The notes under the pieces: generated by a model
The model's input: the letters and a program-made list of their open reading frames with translations, nothing else
The model's database searches: none
What the model was told of the DNA's origin: nothing
Program-made: the position numbers and the translations under genes
Assembly: GCF_020740795.1 (NCBI RefSeq)
Contig: NC_067285.1
Location: forward strand, 39,592,511-39,656,510
Reading direction: 5' to 3'
DNA length: 64,000 nt
DNA from: Apus apus
Lineage: Eukaryota > Chordata > Aves > Apodiformes > Apodidae
Part shown: positions 49,801 through 61,800 of the stretch, in pieces
Layout: every line of letters starts with the position of its first letter
Numbering within the stretch: position 1 is the stretch's first letter

Positions 49801-52800
49801 CCATGACTGAAAAACCCAAAGCCTATGGCACCAGTCACGTAGCCATGCATTGATCTGCAGACTCCTCCTGTTCATCTCTTCATCCTTTCTTGCAGCAGGT
49901 ATGGAGGCAAACACTACTTGTGCTCCAGACACCCTAACCAGCTGTGCCAGGGCCCTGAAGTCTCTCTTCATTGCCCTTGGACTCCTTGTAACAATTTCAT
50001 CACTGCCAACCTGCAAAACCAGCAGTGGGTAGTAGTCAGAGGGCTGCACCAGATCAGAGAGTTTCCTTTTAACACCTCTGATCTGAGCCCCAGGGAGGCA
50101 GCAGACTTCCCTGTGGGATGGGTCTGGTCAACAAATGGGCCCTTCTGTTCCCCTCAGAAGAGTCACCCACCACAGTTACTCTCATTTTCTTCTTAGTTGA
50201 AGAAGTCCTAAGGCGTGGGGGTGAGTGACAAGCCCTTGGTGACTCACTAGGTAGATCTACCTCTCCATCTTCATTTGCCTGGCCCTGAAGTTCCAAAGCC
50301 TCATACCTATTTTTCAAGGGCAACTGGGAGGGTAGGGTGGCTGTGAGGGTTCTCACTTGCCTCTCCAAGGAGGGACCTCCCTCCATTCCTCTCTGTCCTG
50401 TGAGTTCCCTCAATCTGTCTGATGATAGGAGAGCATCCATCACTTGTTCAAGAACTTCTTCCTTCTGCCCTTGCCTCAGGGTGTGGCTCCACCAATCTAT
50501 TTCACTTTCACATTCTCTGATGCTTCTTAACCTTTCTGCCTCCTCCCTCAGTTCAACCACCTGCCTGAGCAGATCATTTATTTGCTCACATTGCACACAA
50601 GCTGTGTCACTGGCTCCCAGGATTGGTAGGTTGTGGTGCTGGTTGAATTCAGGGCTGTGCTGCCAACAATAGCCCCTGGGAACTTGGATTGTGGTGTGCT
50701 CCGTGCTACAAGTGGGGCATGAATCTGCAGTGGGGAGTGTCCAGAGAAAGCTGCAAGAATGGGCAGAAGTCCAGAGCACCAGCTGTAAGGAAGGACAGAA
50801 AAGTTCAGTTTGTTACCTCTACAGGAAAGGAGGAATGGCCAAAGTAATTGTTACTTATGGCTGCTGCAGGGCTAAAAATAATAAGCTAGGCTCTCCAAAT
50901 CTGCTGAGAAGAGAACAAGAGGCAACAGGCTTCAAATTCTACAGCAGAATTAGGTGAGGTATTAGGAGAATGGTTCTCACTGTAAACATTTCCCAGGCCT
51001 GGAATAGGTTACCTAGAAAGCCTTTTAACAGCTTGGATGAGTGTCACTGAAGAATGTGTAAAGTGTGTTGCCTTTTGAAATACTTTCTGACTCTGATTTC
51101 TCTGCTTCTCTGATTGTGCAGTCTTTTACAGCACAAATACAGCTGCTTTGCTGTGGTAGAATAACTATACTTGGACAGGCTGAAGCCCTGAAATACTTGC
51201 TCACAACTGATGTGAGAATTTTCTAATAGATCTCTGGGCTGCTTTTTTTTTTCCCCTTGGCTTCAGGAAAGAGTGCCCTGAAGCACACAAAGGGAGAGGA
51301 ATGGCATTGTGATGTATTTATTATACATTGCAGCATGAAACCACTATCTGCTGGATGGGGTTTTGCCAGAGGCCTGCTACAACTCGCCTAGGGTCTTGTC
51401 TTCAGCAGCAGACAACAGCAAATGTTTAGGGAGTAGTACAGGAAGGACATGGGGAAATTGAACTTGACCCTTCCCCTGAAATGCAAGCTCATTCTCTACA
51501 GCCCCGTGTGGAGCCCCAAGCAGTTTTGTCTGAGCTAAGCTAGAGAAAAAGGCAGGAAGGGCTCTTTGAGCAGTAGAAGGAGAAGCCAGGATAAGTGTCT
51601 CCACCTCATTGCATTCTCCTCCAGGAAAAAGCAGTGGTCTCCCAGCAGAACCCTAGCCAGCTGAGGGCACAGCAGAGGGTAGTGGCATGGCAAAGTACTG
51701 TACTGTTGGAGTTCCCCTTACTGATAGCCTAGGCTCTGCCTTGGGACCAGCCTCAGACCAAACCCTTATTTTGTCAGTTCTTCTTTTAGAAGATTAATTT
51801 GGCATCTTTCTCTTTTTGCATTTATAAAGAACCATTACCAAATGCTAGAAAGGAAACCTGCCAAATGTAGCTGTGGGATAGAAAAATAATCTCTGAAACA
51901 TACCATTAAGACAAAAGCATATGGCAATGTGCTAATCCCCTCTTCCCCACCTTACAACTAGCCCCAAATCTAGGCCAAGCAGTCACTGCAGATTATAGCA
52001 CTTAAGAAAAGCTCATTTATGCTAACAGCTCCTCCTTCAGCTGCCCCTGAACTACATGTCTGCCTGTTCCCTAAATGCAGGACAGAGTAATCTCCAAGTT
52101 TATCTGGCAGATCATTTATTTGCTCTTATCTCTAAGTCAGGAAATAGTCCAGGAGCAACTCCAGTACAAAAATTAACAGTCCTACCATGGGGAACTTTGG
52201 GAATATGGTTCTGTGTACAGGAGCAAAATTTTTCCCAGGTTACCAAATGCATGACATAAAAGAGCTCCTTGCTCTCCTATTCACAAGTGCAGCAAAGGAC
52301 ATGATGCTCTGCAGATAGATCATTTATAAGCTTAAGAGTTTGCAAACAGCTAAGAGGCTCAAAAGCTTCAGAAACACCAGAGAAATAGATACTAATTACA
52401 ACTAATAAGGTAGTCTTTGAATGCAGTATATGGGGTTGGGGCTAATTAGAAACAAACCTTAATCCTCCACATATTAGGAACCCCCTAATAGCATTCTCAT
52501 TCTTTGCAAAAATGGTCTTAATTCTAGGAAATTGTCTCTCTGGAAGAGCATGAGCTGACTTGAGTAAAACAAAGCATCAAGGTGCTTTAAAAAAGCAGCA
52601 GCTTTATTCCCTGACTTGGGCCGGCCTTGCTTGCAAGTTCCAGACTACTGAGAAACCAGTGCACTGTGAGACAGGGAGGGACTTCAGAGCATCTTAAAAC
52701 ATCAGCTTCTTATTTAAGCAGCTCAGTGCATTAAGCTTGTGTGATTTGTCTTTTCAGATGAAAAACCAAAAACAGTGGAATCTGATTTTTTGCTCTGCCC

Positions 52801-55800
52801 TGCACCAATCCTATACAAAAGTGGCCAGTAAGTACTTGAAACAAATGCCATCCTATGTTTTGCTAGAATTGGACTTGCTATTGCTGACATGAATCATGAG
52901 GGAGTTTGGCTAGAGGCAGTCTTTTGTTGTTTTTATGGGGGGTGGTTTGTTGTTGCATATTTTTTCCCCTATTCTTGTGTTATTTCCCTGGCGTATTTGC
53001 CAGCTTTGGAATGGCCTTTAAATAGTCATCTGTGACCAAACCAACTTGGACAGTGCCTTAAAAATGAATATTCAGGCAGTTTATTAAGCACTGAAAAGGC
53101 CTGGCTTGTCATAAGTTTTATGCAGATTAGCTGTTTTAACAGGGCATAATATGCTCTCTTCTGGATAATCTTTAGGCTCATTGTTAAACAGATTACATTA
53201 TCACTGACACTTACAAGCTATTATTAAAATTATGTGTCAGGATGCATACCACTGCTCAATATGTAATGATAAAACAAGGCACTAATTTAACAGCAGCAGC
53301 AATCTCATAACAGCACAGTGGCTAAACTGCAGTTCTAGCCTTATTCTAAGTGTCACTAGCCATGGCTGCACATTACTGCTGGCCCTTTGAGAACTAATCC
53401 TTCCCTCCTCCTCTCAAATTCAGACATGCCCTAGGCTTTTAAGATCACTTCAACTTCATTGGTCAGATTTGTGATACTCTAAGCTAATCAGAAGTCAGAA
53501 AACGGCATGTCAGATCTTGGCCCTGTAGGAGGGGGAAGGCTTTTAGGCTGTTGGCTTTCTCCCTCTTTTGCAAGTTGATCTTAACAGGGAGTTGTTTGAG
53601 ATGAGGTTAATATTAACCCAGTAGGAAGCACAGCAGTTTGGTGCAGCTTTGCATTGTCTTTTTCCTCTGGTAATTGTTAGCAGTTTAAGAACTAAGCATA
53701 TTGCACAGATGATTTTCAGTAGTTACTCTTCCAAGTTCAGCAACAATCAACCACCCCTGCTGTGCTGTAAGACCAATAGCAAAACCCCAAATGCAGCTCT
53801 GTTTTGTGCATCAAGTGGCAACCGGGAGGAGAAAAACTGGAAAGTGGTAGCAGAAAAAAACCTCTAGTGATTAACCAAAGTGGAAGAGTGGAGGGGGGTC
53901 AGTCACTGCAGAGGGTCTGCATCACAGCCTCTGTGCAGGAGCCAAAGCTCCCTTCTAGGGACCGAGCTCTGGTTTATGGCAAATCAGGGAAAATCAAGCA
54001 CAGAGGGGATGAGTTTCATGCTGTTATGCTTTCCTGATACTCAAGTTGCCTTATATGCAGCTGTGTGAAACATTAACCTTGTCCTACATGCAGCAGGACT
54101 TTGTTAGACCTATGTGCTTTTACATTAAACAGTGCAGGCTGAGCTAGGCTGCATGTGGTTCTGTGCCAGTTGTACAGCAAAACAGCTGCAGCAAACTGCT
54201 CTCTTAGCTAAAACAAATTATCACCATGTGCAGCTGTAAGAGAACCAACTTTGTCCTCAGAACCACACATCAGCCAGGTTAAGAACACCATCTCTCAATG
54301 CCAAGTGTGTCAGTGGGATCACCTCACAGCAGAACAGCAGCAAGTTAGCCCCCTGGTATCAAGCACCCCAAGAGCTGAAGCTGTAAATGCTTTTCCACAC
54401 ACTGTTAGTCTGAGAGTATGCAAACAGCCTATCCTGCCACATGCCTGTGAAATGCATGGAATAATTCTAAAGATCAAAGCCCAGTAGAAGCTATTTGAAC
54501 AGGCTGCATTTTTTTCTTACTCTGGGCAGAGCCTGTTTGGCCTGTGCAGCATTACTGAAAGAGACAGCTCACCATATTCTAATTGCAGGGTAGATCAAGC
54601 ACCTAGTTATGGCACATTGCTTCTCAGTAGTGTTTGCAAGCAAGAATGCATGAACAATACACAAGAAGTTGTAGAGGCTCACAGGAAAGGGTTTTGTCGT
54701 CGTCGTGTCCCCCCCCCAAAGTTACTATGTGAAATACACTTCCATAACCTGATATTGAAGTAATTACAGCTCTGGCCCAGAGATAAACAGTTCATTATGC
54801 AGAAGACTGACAGCTATGGAAGATATGTACATACTTGAACTCTTGACTTTCCCTTGGCACAGCTCAGACTATTGCTGGATAACTCCCAGTAATTCCTCAT
54901 GTTAGTTAGAGCTAATATTAGTTGCTCATGTAGCAACAACCAGTCTGCTCTTTTTAGTGGAATTATGAGCAACACAAGCAAAGTAAGCTTTGTGACTTTT
55001 AAAGCTGCAGCTTTGTTTCTGGGTAAACAGTACCCACACTTAAGTTCATTATATTGTTCTAAATGGAGACACTTCTTGGTGACTGATGAATTTGCAGTGT
55101 TTGCATGCAGTAATATAGAAACCATGTGGAGTAGACAAAATGCCAAAGTACCCAAGATATTGGGTTGGTAAACTCCTGGTCTCAAGCCAGAATTTGTCTA
55201 CTTTCTTTCCAGCTGCTGGCTGCATTTAGTGAGGAACCTCCAGAAGGCCAGCTGTAGATTTAACCAAGCATTCTTTTCAAAGCCTGTTTTTTCCACAGTT
55301 CCATGTAGCAGATGGCTGTGGTTTCCTCAGGTTATGAGACAACATGACTGTGCTGTGTGTGCCATTTAAAGTACCTTCCTGTCATGCTACTTCAAAAGTC
55401 CAAAATTACACAGTCTGCTTATGAAACCAGCTCATTTTGGAAGACCCCTGATTAGCTAACAGATGAGAATTACTTGTGATTTCTCCAACAGCAACCTATG
55501 CATGATAAAAAGTGTTAGAAAGTATTGAAATACTTCAGGAAGGAAAAGTACCATGTACACTCTGCATGAAGAGGAGGAGTCAAACCCAAGCTGTGTGCTT
55601 GGAGAGATCACTTCCATACTGCAAGGGCAAGTGTAACATTACAACTCATCTGTTTACTAAACAGGACTCATTCTACTGCATTGACCATTTGAGACCTATT
55701 CTTGCAGAATGTTTGAGAAAATCAGTTCCCCTTCTTAGCTCAGGCTTGAATTTTCTGTCCTGCTACAGCTCAAGGGAACCAAACAGAATCAGAGGTTTGA

Positions 55801-58800
55801 CTTCTCTGTTGCTTTAGATGTTTCTGTAGTCATTGTGCTTTGGAAAGAAAACAGCCAGTGTCTTTCTGGAAGACCAATACAGGAAAAACTGGTATATATT
55901 TTATGTCTAGGTTCTTGCACTACCTTTGCTTTTGTTCTCTTCACTTTGCTGTGAGTTCTTGGAGTACACATTCAGAAACTCTGTAGTCTGTAGGCCTGAC
56001 TTCAGAAACAGATGGCTTCTGTTGTTCTAAGCCACTGCTAAAATTCCCTCTGCCTTCAGTTGAGACTTGCAGAAGAACATACATTCCTCTTACTTCCTGA
56101 GCATTTACCAATTTATTTATTTGATGAATGGCTGACAAAAGTTTGAACTACAATATTTTATTGAAATATTTACACGCCTACTATACTTTCTCAGTTTGGT
56201 CAAACTCTGGTTTCTCATTGGGGGTATTACAGGAAGAGATTTTGGATTTGCTGGTGCCTACTGAAAAAACCCAATCTGATCTTGTGCAAAAGCAAAGCAA
56301 GGAAGGTTAGGTCTAGGCTTGGCACTGAATTATTCAAAATGAACCAACATGTTGAGAAATTATCATTGTTCTTAAAATAGTTCAGAGAACTACATAACTT
56401 TATTTTTTAATGCAGTGTTGCTGGCCAGCTTCCACCTTCATGCATCCTGCACTTGAGTTCATGCAGTGTTTGCTCTGAGATTAGCTTGTAAAATAAAATG
56501 AGCATTTACCCCAGGGTCCAACAAGATACATAAGCCTCTCAACTTGAAACACATTGACTAAGTCTACCTGAGCACGTGCACAAAAAAGTGATTGTGTTTC
56601 AAAACCCCAGCAGAAGGGCAAGCATCAGGTTGAGATGGATGCCAGATTTCAGGTGCCCTAGGACAGAAGTGGGCAGCATCTGTCTCCTTGGTCTTGTAAG
56701 CTTAAGTAGCAGCAAAGCCAAAAAGGACAAATCCAAACAAACCTGAGTGCAAGTGAAGCCTTGTTTGCAATGACTGTGAATTCATGATCAGACCTCATGC
56801 AGAGATGGTAACAGTCTGCACTACTGGTTTTTAATGACCTTATTTGCCCTCCATTCGAATAATGATGGCTTCAGCTTGTATATATCCCTTCCTACATCCT
56901 GTCCAACATGAACAGCTGGTGGCACTTAAAGAGCAAAGATTAAATAGGAATTATTTTTGTGTAGTAGGAAGGAAAATGACTATGCTTGTATTCCCAAAGT
57001 CTTCATTTCCACCAGTTTTAAAGTAGCTGACTTAAGTTTAGTCTTCAGTGTGCAGGTCACTTGAAACAAAGCACACAATACATGAAATCTGTTAAATATC
57101 ATCAGATTTTTTTAATTTATTGCTAGCAGTGAGAGCTGTTGGCAATGGCACAAGTTTAGTGGTGACTTTGAATCCAGTTCCTATCCAGCCATTCCAGTAA
57201 GGAGTCACTGAAGGAAAACAACCTTACTGAGCAAATCATATGAGCATCTTAATGTAATTAAAGAATAAATAGCTCAAACTCTTACAATTTTAAGAAGTAA
57301 CAACTCCTGTCCTATAAAGACAACAGAGTGGGAAATCATCCCTAGGCCTAATCACATTGCTTCATGCTTCTGGGCTGCAAAAGCTACCTCGAGACCTGCT
57401 CTTATTTGGCTGTGAACCACATTTCTCACAGGAGGAGCCTGTGTCATTCAAGTCTTTGTCCTTCCTGTTGACAACAGCTGCTTTGCTTGTTTTGCACTCA
57501 TTTGTGAATGGGATGACAGCTCAAAGGGAATTCTGAAGCAGAAACAGCATTGTGTGCTTTCTGCACAGTCACTTCTCAGGTCCTTGGATCTAAATTTTTG
57601 TTTTGTTTCTGGATTATGGCTGATTTCCTTTTGGTCCTGTCTTTACAACTAAGGTATTGTTCCTTAGCCCTTTGGAATAAAAAGATGAGGGAAGAAGTAA
57701 CTATGTCCTTATTTTATGTAGCCCCTTCAGCCTTTAAGTAACCTATTTCAGACCTACTGTAACCACCTATTGCATCCATGTGTCTTCCTCTTAAGTAGTT
57801 CTCAACTTCTCTCTATATAAAAAAAATTTGGGGGTTCTGTTTCACTTTTGGAATTGTTGTGGGGTTTTTTTTCCACAGCAGGAATTAAGTCCTGTCATGT
57901 TTAGCAATGCTATCTGGCTGTAAATGTTTGACAGTTTGCATTACCTATCCTCTAATTTTGTTTGAGCTAGTGCTAAAACGAGCTCAATTTCTTTTCTCTA
58001 CCATATTAAAAAGCCTCTGACAGCCTGAAGACAGCCAAGACTTTTCTGTCTGGCCAGAGTTTTGGTAGTATGATCTTATCTCTGAAATACAGATGCAGGG
58101 CAGAATTAGCCTCTCTGCTTTTTGCTGTGGATAACATGCAGGGCTGAGGACAATGAGAATTAACCACAAGCTTCAAGTTAAACATGGCTTTGAGAGCATC
58201 TCTCAATAGGGGCTTAAGGGAAGCCAGGGTTCTGTCTCCTGGAAGAGCTTGTAGCTCTGTGCAGTTGGAGGAGTAGACTTGAGTCCAAGGCATTGCTTCC
58301 TATGGGTTCCTCACAAATTAATGCAAAAAGAATGGAAAGTAAAATAATATTGTGGGAATCTACTTAAAACGTATTCATTGCAGTTCACAGGATGCACCAA
58401 GCAGTTCCTGCTCACAGCTTTAGGGACCTTGAACATTCTTTAGAGCAGCCATACAGGTGAAAACTAAAGCTAGCTGAAAGCCAAGGAATTCACAGCCAAG
58501 CTGGCACTGGTACTTCTGTCCTCACTTTCTGCCTCCTCTGGAAACAATCTCTCAGTACAAAGCATCAGCATGTCCTTTGTATTGAAGTCTAGCTTCTTTG
58601 AGTGAAAGATGTTTACTTTGGGTTTTTTTGTCCTACTGTACAACAGTCTTGCTTTCTGGTTTTGAAGTGTCATTTTTGTCTGGCACCAGATTTAAGAGGA
58701 AGAGCACAGACACATGAAAACAAACAGACACAGTGAAGATGAATGGATTGTGGGGTCTATCCTGCAAATTACCTCACTTGGTTTCTAGACAGCTGCTCTC

Positions 58801-61800
58801 ATTCAAGAGCAGCTGAAAGGTGTTCTACAAAATGGTTGTCATGGCAGGCTTCTAACAAAGGATCCTAACTATTCCCTCCCTGCCCTGACTAGCCCAAAGA
58901 CAGAGCATATTATGCCTTCACTCCATCCACTGCTTCTTGTGACATGAGCTTGGGAGTCACAGCCTTAAAAATTACTTTGAATTTCATCTCTTGGAGAACA
59001 AGAAGATGTTACATTGGCCATTTTTGAGTTCATGATGCAGGCAGAATGCTGTGCAAGTGCCTGCATCTTCAGGGGTATGCACAATAGATGTAGAAGCAGT
59101 GAAGCCATCCTTTTTCAGGGTTGACTTGTCTATACTAAAAACCCCAGAACTTTTCCTCTGTTAATTCTCTTTTCTTGTCTAGCACCTGTAGGTCCTTAAA
59201 CAAGCTTCCCTGCTTCCTCCCATGTGCTAGTATACTTACAGTATTAAGAGGCATATAGTTAAGGCAATTACCTGGAACACTGCAGTTTTCATTAGTACAC
59301 AGTGATCAGATTTCATAAATCTACTGTTTACTGCAGCTCCCTTACGGGATCTTTACTTTTTCCCTTCCTTTTTCTTGTGGCTGGTAATGGCTCTGAAGAA
59401 GTAAAAGCAGTGTTTAAGTCATGCTTTGTAAGGTGACTGATGTTCAGTATGTTTGCCTAATTAACTTCTGGCTAATAACTCTAACCCATTAAGTAGCTAG
59501 TTAGTACATTTCAAATAAACACATCTGGTCCTGCAATGAGTGAGAGTTCTGCCTGCATGTAGGTGACAGATGTGATGGTAGTTTCCCCAGTGCTCTCTTT
59601 TAAATAATTAACACCACACTGGTGAAGCAGCCTTAGACAGCCAGCTGTGTAGTCTCAGAGCTGTGCCTATGGACATGTGCCTCATCTCTTAAGTCTGCTC
59701 CAGCTATTACATTCCCTCCTCTTTGGTATTTCAAAAGCTACATGTAGCTCTAAGAAACACCCTTTTAAGTAACTTTGGACCCCTGGCTTCTGGTCTGAAA
59801 TGCAGCACAAGAAGAAGGAATAGTATGTCAGGCCACCCAAGGGGCAAATAGTTTTGAATTCACAAGCCTCACAGATTGATCTCCTTTACCAAACAAAGGG
59901 CATTTGAAACAGGCCTGCCTTCTGTTTCATTACTTGGAGTTGCTGGGCTAGGTTTGGAAACAACCTTCTTTTGAAGGAAGTGTCATCTTCTGGTAGCCTG
60001 CTTCTTAATGTGGACAATAGCTTCCTAGGCTGGAACAGCTGCTAACTCTTGTCAATCTCAAAAGTGGGAAAAGATAAGATTACATGCATTAGATACATGC
60101 AGAAGGAATCTTTCCTTCCAACTCATCTGTCATTTTGTTTTTCAAATTTTGGCTTTTTTGTGCTGGGGCTGTTTAAAGTTACATTTGTTTTTCAGACAGA
60201 GGGAGGAATTATGTGAATCAGTTAAAGAGCAGGACATTTTGCAAGAGGCTAATTTGCACAAAAATTCCTTCTTAAAACTGAGACTTGAGTTCTTGCTTAC
60301 CAAAGGGCAAGGTAAGATTTATTCCTACTTCTGAGGGTCTGTGAACCCTTATCATTCTGTGCCTATACCATAATGGTTAACATGCAGCTGTCATTAGTTC
60401 TAGTGATACAGGCTCAGTCTGTGACCTTTGTTTTGTAAGGCATCAACAATAGCACAGCTGCCCCTGCATAGTTGAGATCTCAAACCTGCAATTTGGCAAG
60501 AGGAACAGAACAAATTGGATAAATATACATAAACACATTGTGAAGGAAGGGAAAACAGAACAGAATGAACCAGAGCATCATCCTACAACTTGTTTGATAG
60601 GGATGATTTAAGTAGGCATATGGTATAGTTAAATGTGCTTTCAAAAACATTGGCCCGATTCTTCAGGCAAATATGAAATAAATATCTAAATAGAAAGTGA
60701 GCTGATACAGTATCATTAGTTCTCTCAAAGGAGGCATATGAGTGTCTCTGGAAATGCGTGCGGGTGGGGGCTGGGCGTGAATGAGAAGCAGATTTGCATT
60801 CCCACACAAAAAGTGTCATTAACGTATTGTTAAGATTACACAAGTTGTACTTCCTTCCAAGGCTGCAAGGCACTAAAAAACCAAGCAGGCGATAAACGAA
60901 TATTTAGACCTCTCCTAGCACCACTTCTCACATTTTGTTAAGCTCAGTGTTGGCATCACAGACCGTGCAGCCACTGGAAAGCCTCTCACAGAGTTTCCAT
61001 CCAACAGTCACACTGCCTAGAACGTGCACATTTAAGAGCTGAAAATCACTGCTGTGCTCATCCTACATTGTGACCTTCCAATGCTGTGTTATTTAGTAAC
61101 TTAGTAACAATTGTAAGTTAAAATTAGCCTTTCTCTTCTTGCATTCCTTTTACCAGATGGAAAGAAAATACTAAGGAGATAGGCTAAGAGCTTCTGAATG
61201 TGCTATTGCAAAATACAACTCAACACATATGTGTGTGATGCTTTTCACAAGTCACACCAGGTGTATCTCCCACATGAGCTGCACACAAATACACAAACCC
61301 ATGTGATTTCCAGAGCACATAGATGAATATATAAGATGACCTGCTCATTCAGACAAGCTTCCTTAAGTTTGTTGAGTAGAGCTTTCATTTGTCTGCCTTA
61401 AGGAATATCGAGAAAAATTGTAACTTAATTGGGTTTCCTTGTGGCATAAAGTGAGTAGCTGAAAACCACATAAAGGAGATAATTACTATTGTCTTCTATG
61501 CTGGAATTACTATTTTGCCACTTTTTCCTCTTTGGCTGAGAAAGGGTTACAAAAGCGTGTTGCAAGCACAGAGAAGTATCAAAGAGGGGAAGTTGTATGC
61601 AAGCTGCAGATTTGACCTCTGTATCTTTCAGAGTTGTTTAAGAAAGTATTAATATTTCATGGGATGTGTTGAGCATTTTCTCTTCTTTCCAGCCAGCAAG
61701 TTAAAAATACCTGCTTTTTGTGGTTTGGTTAACTAAGTAGCCTTATCACAAGCTTCATGCCTTGCAAGAGATTGATTTGGCCACAGAACTAAATCACTTA

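Larger units (their letters stand above)
47213..50790 (-). mobile_element. CR1 LINE, near complete but broken, antisense to ANTXR2
   Basis: The + strand starts with the reversed CR1 3' end (AGAATGATAGAACTGTTCAGG). Read on the - strand, from 5' (50,790) to 3' (47,213), it has ORF1 with a coiled coil and an SGNH esterase, then ORF2 with endonuclease and reverse transcriptase, then the 3' UTR. Length is about 3.6 kb against about 4.5 kb for a full CR1, so parts are deleted. Several frameshifts and stops break both ORFs. It is clearly younger and more complete than the sense copy in intron 3. The 5' end is approximate. Confidence 0.92.
45412..52757 (+). other. ANTXR2: ANTXR2 intron 9 (7,346 bp)
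   Basis: The donor is GTAAGT and the acceptor TTTGTCTTTTCAG. Half of it is an antisense CR1 copy at 47,213-50,790, followed by a small sense CR1 remnant near 50.9-51.0 kb. The flanks are ordinary AT-rich intron with overlapping short frames that I do not call. Confidence 0.8.
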
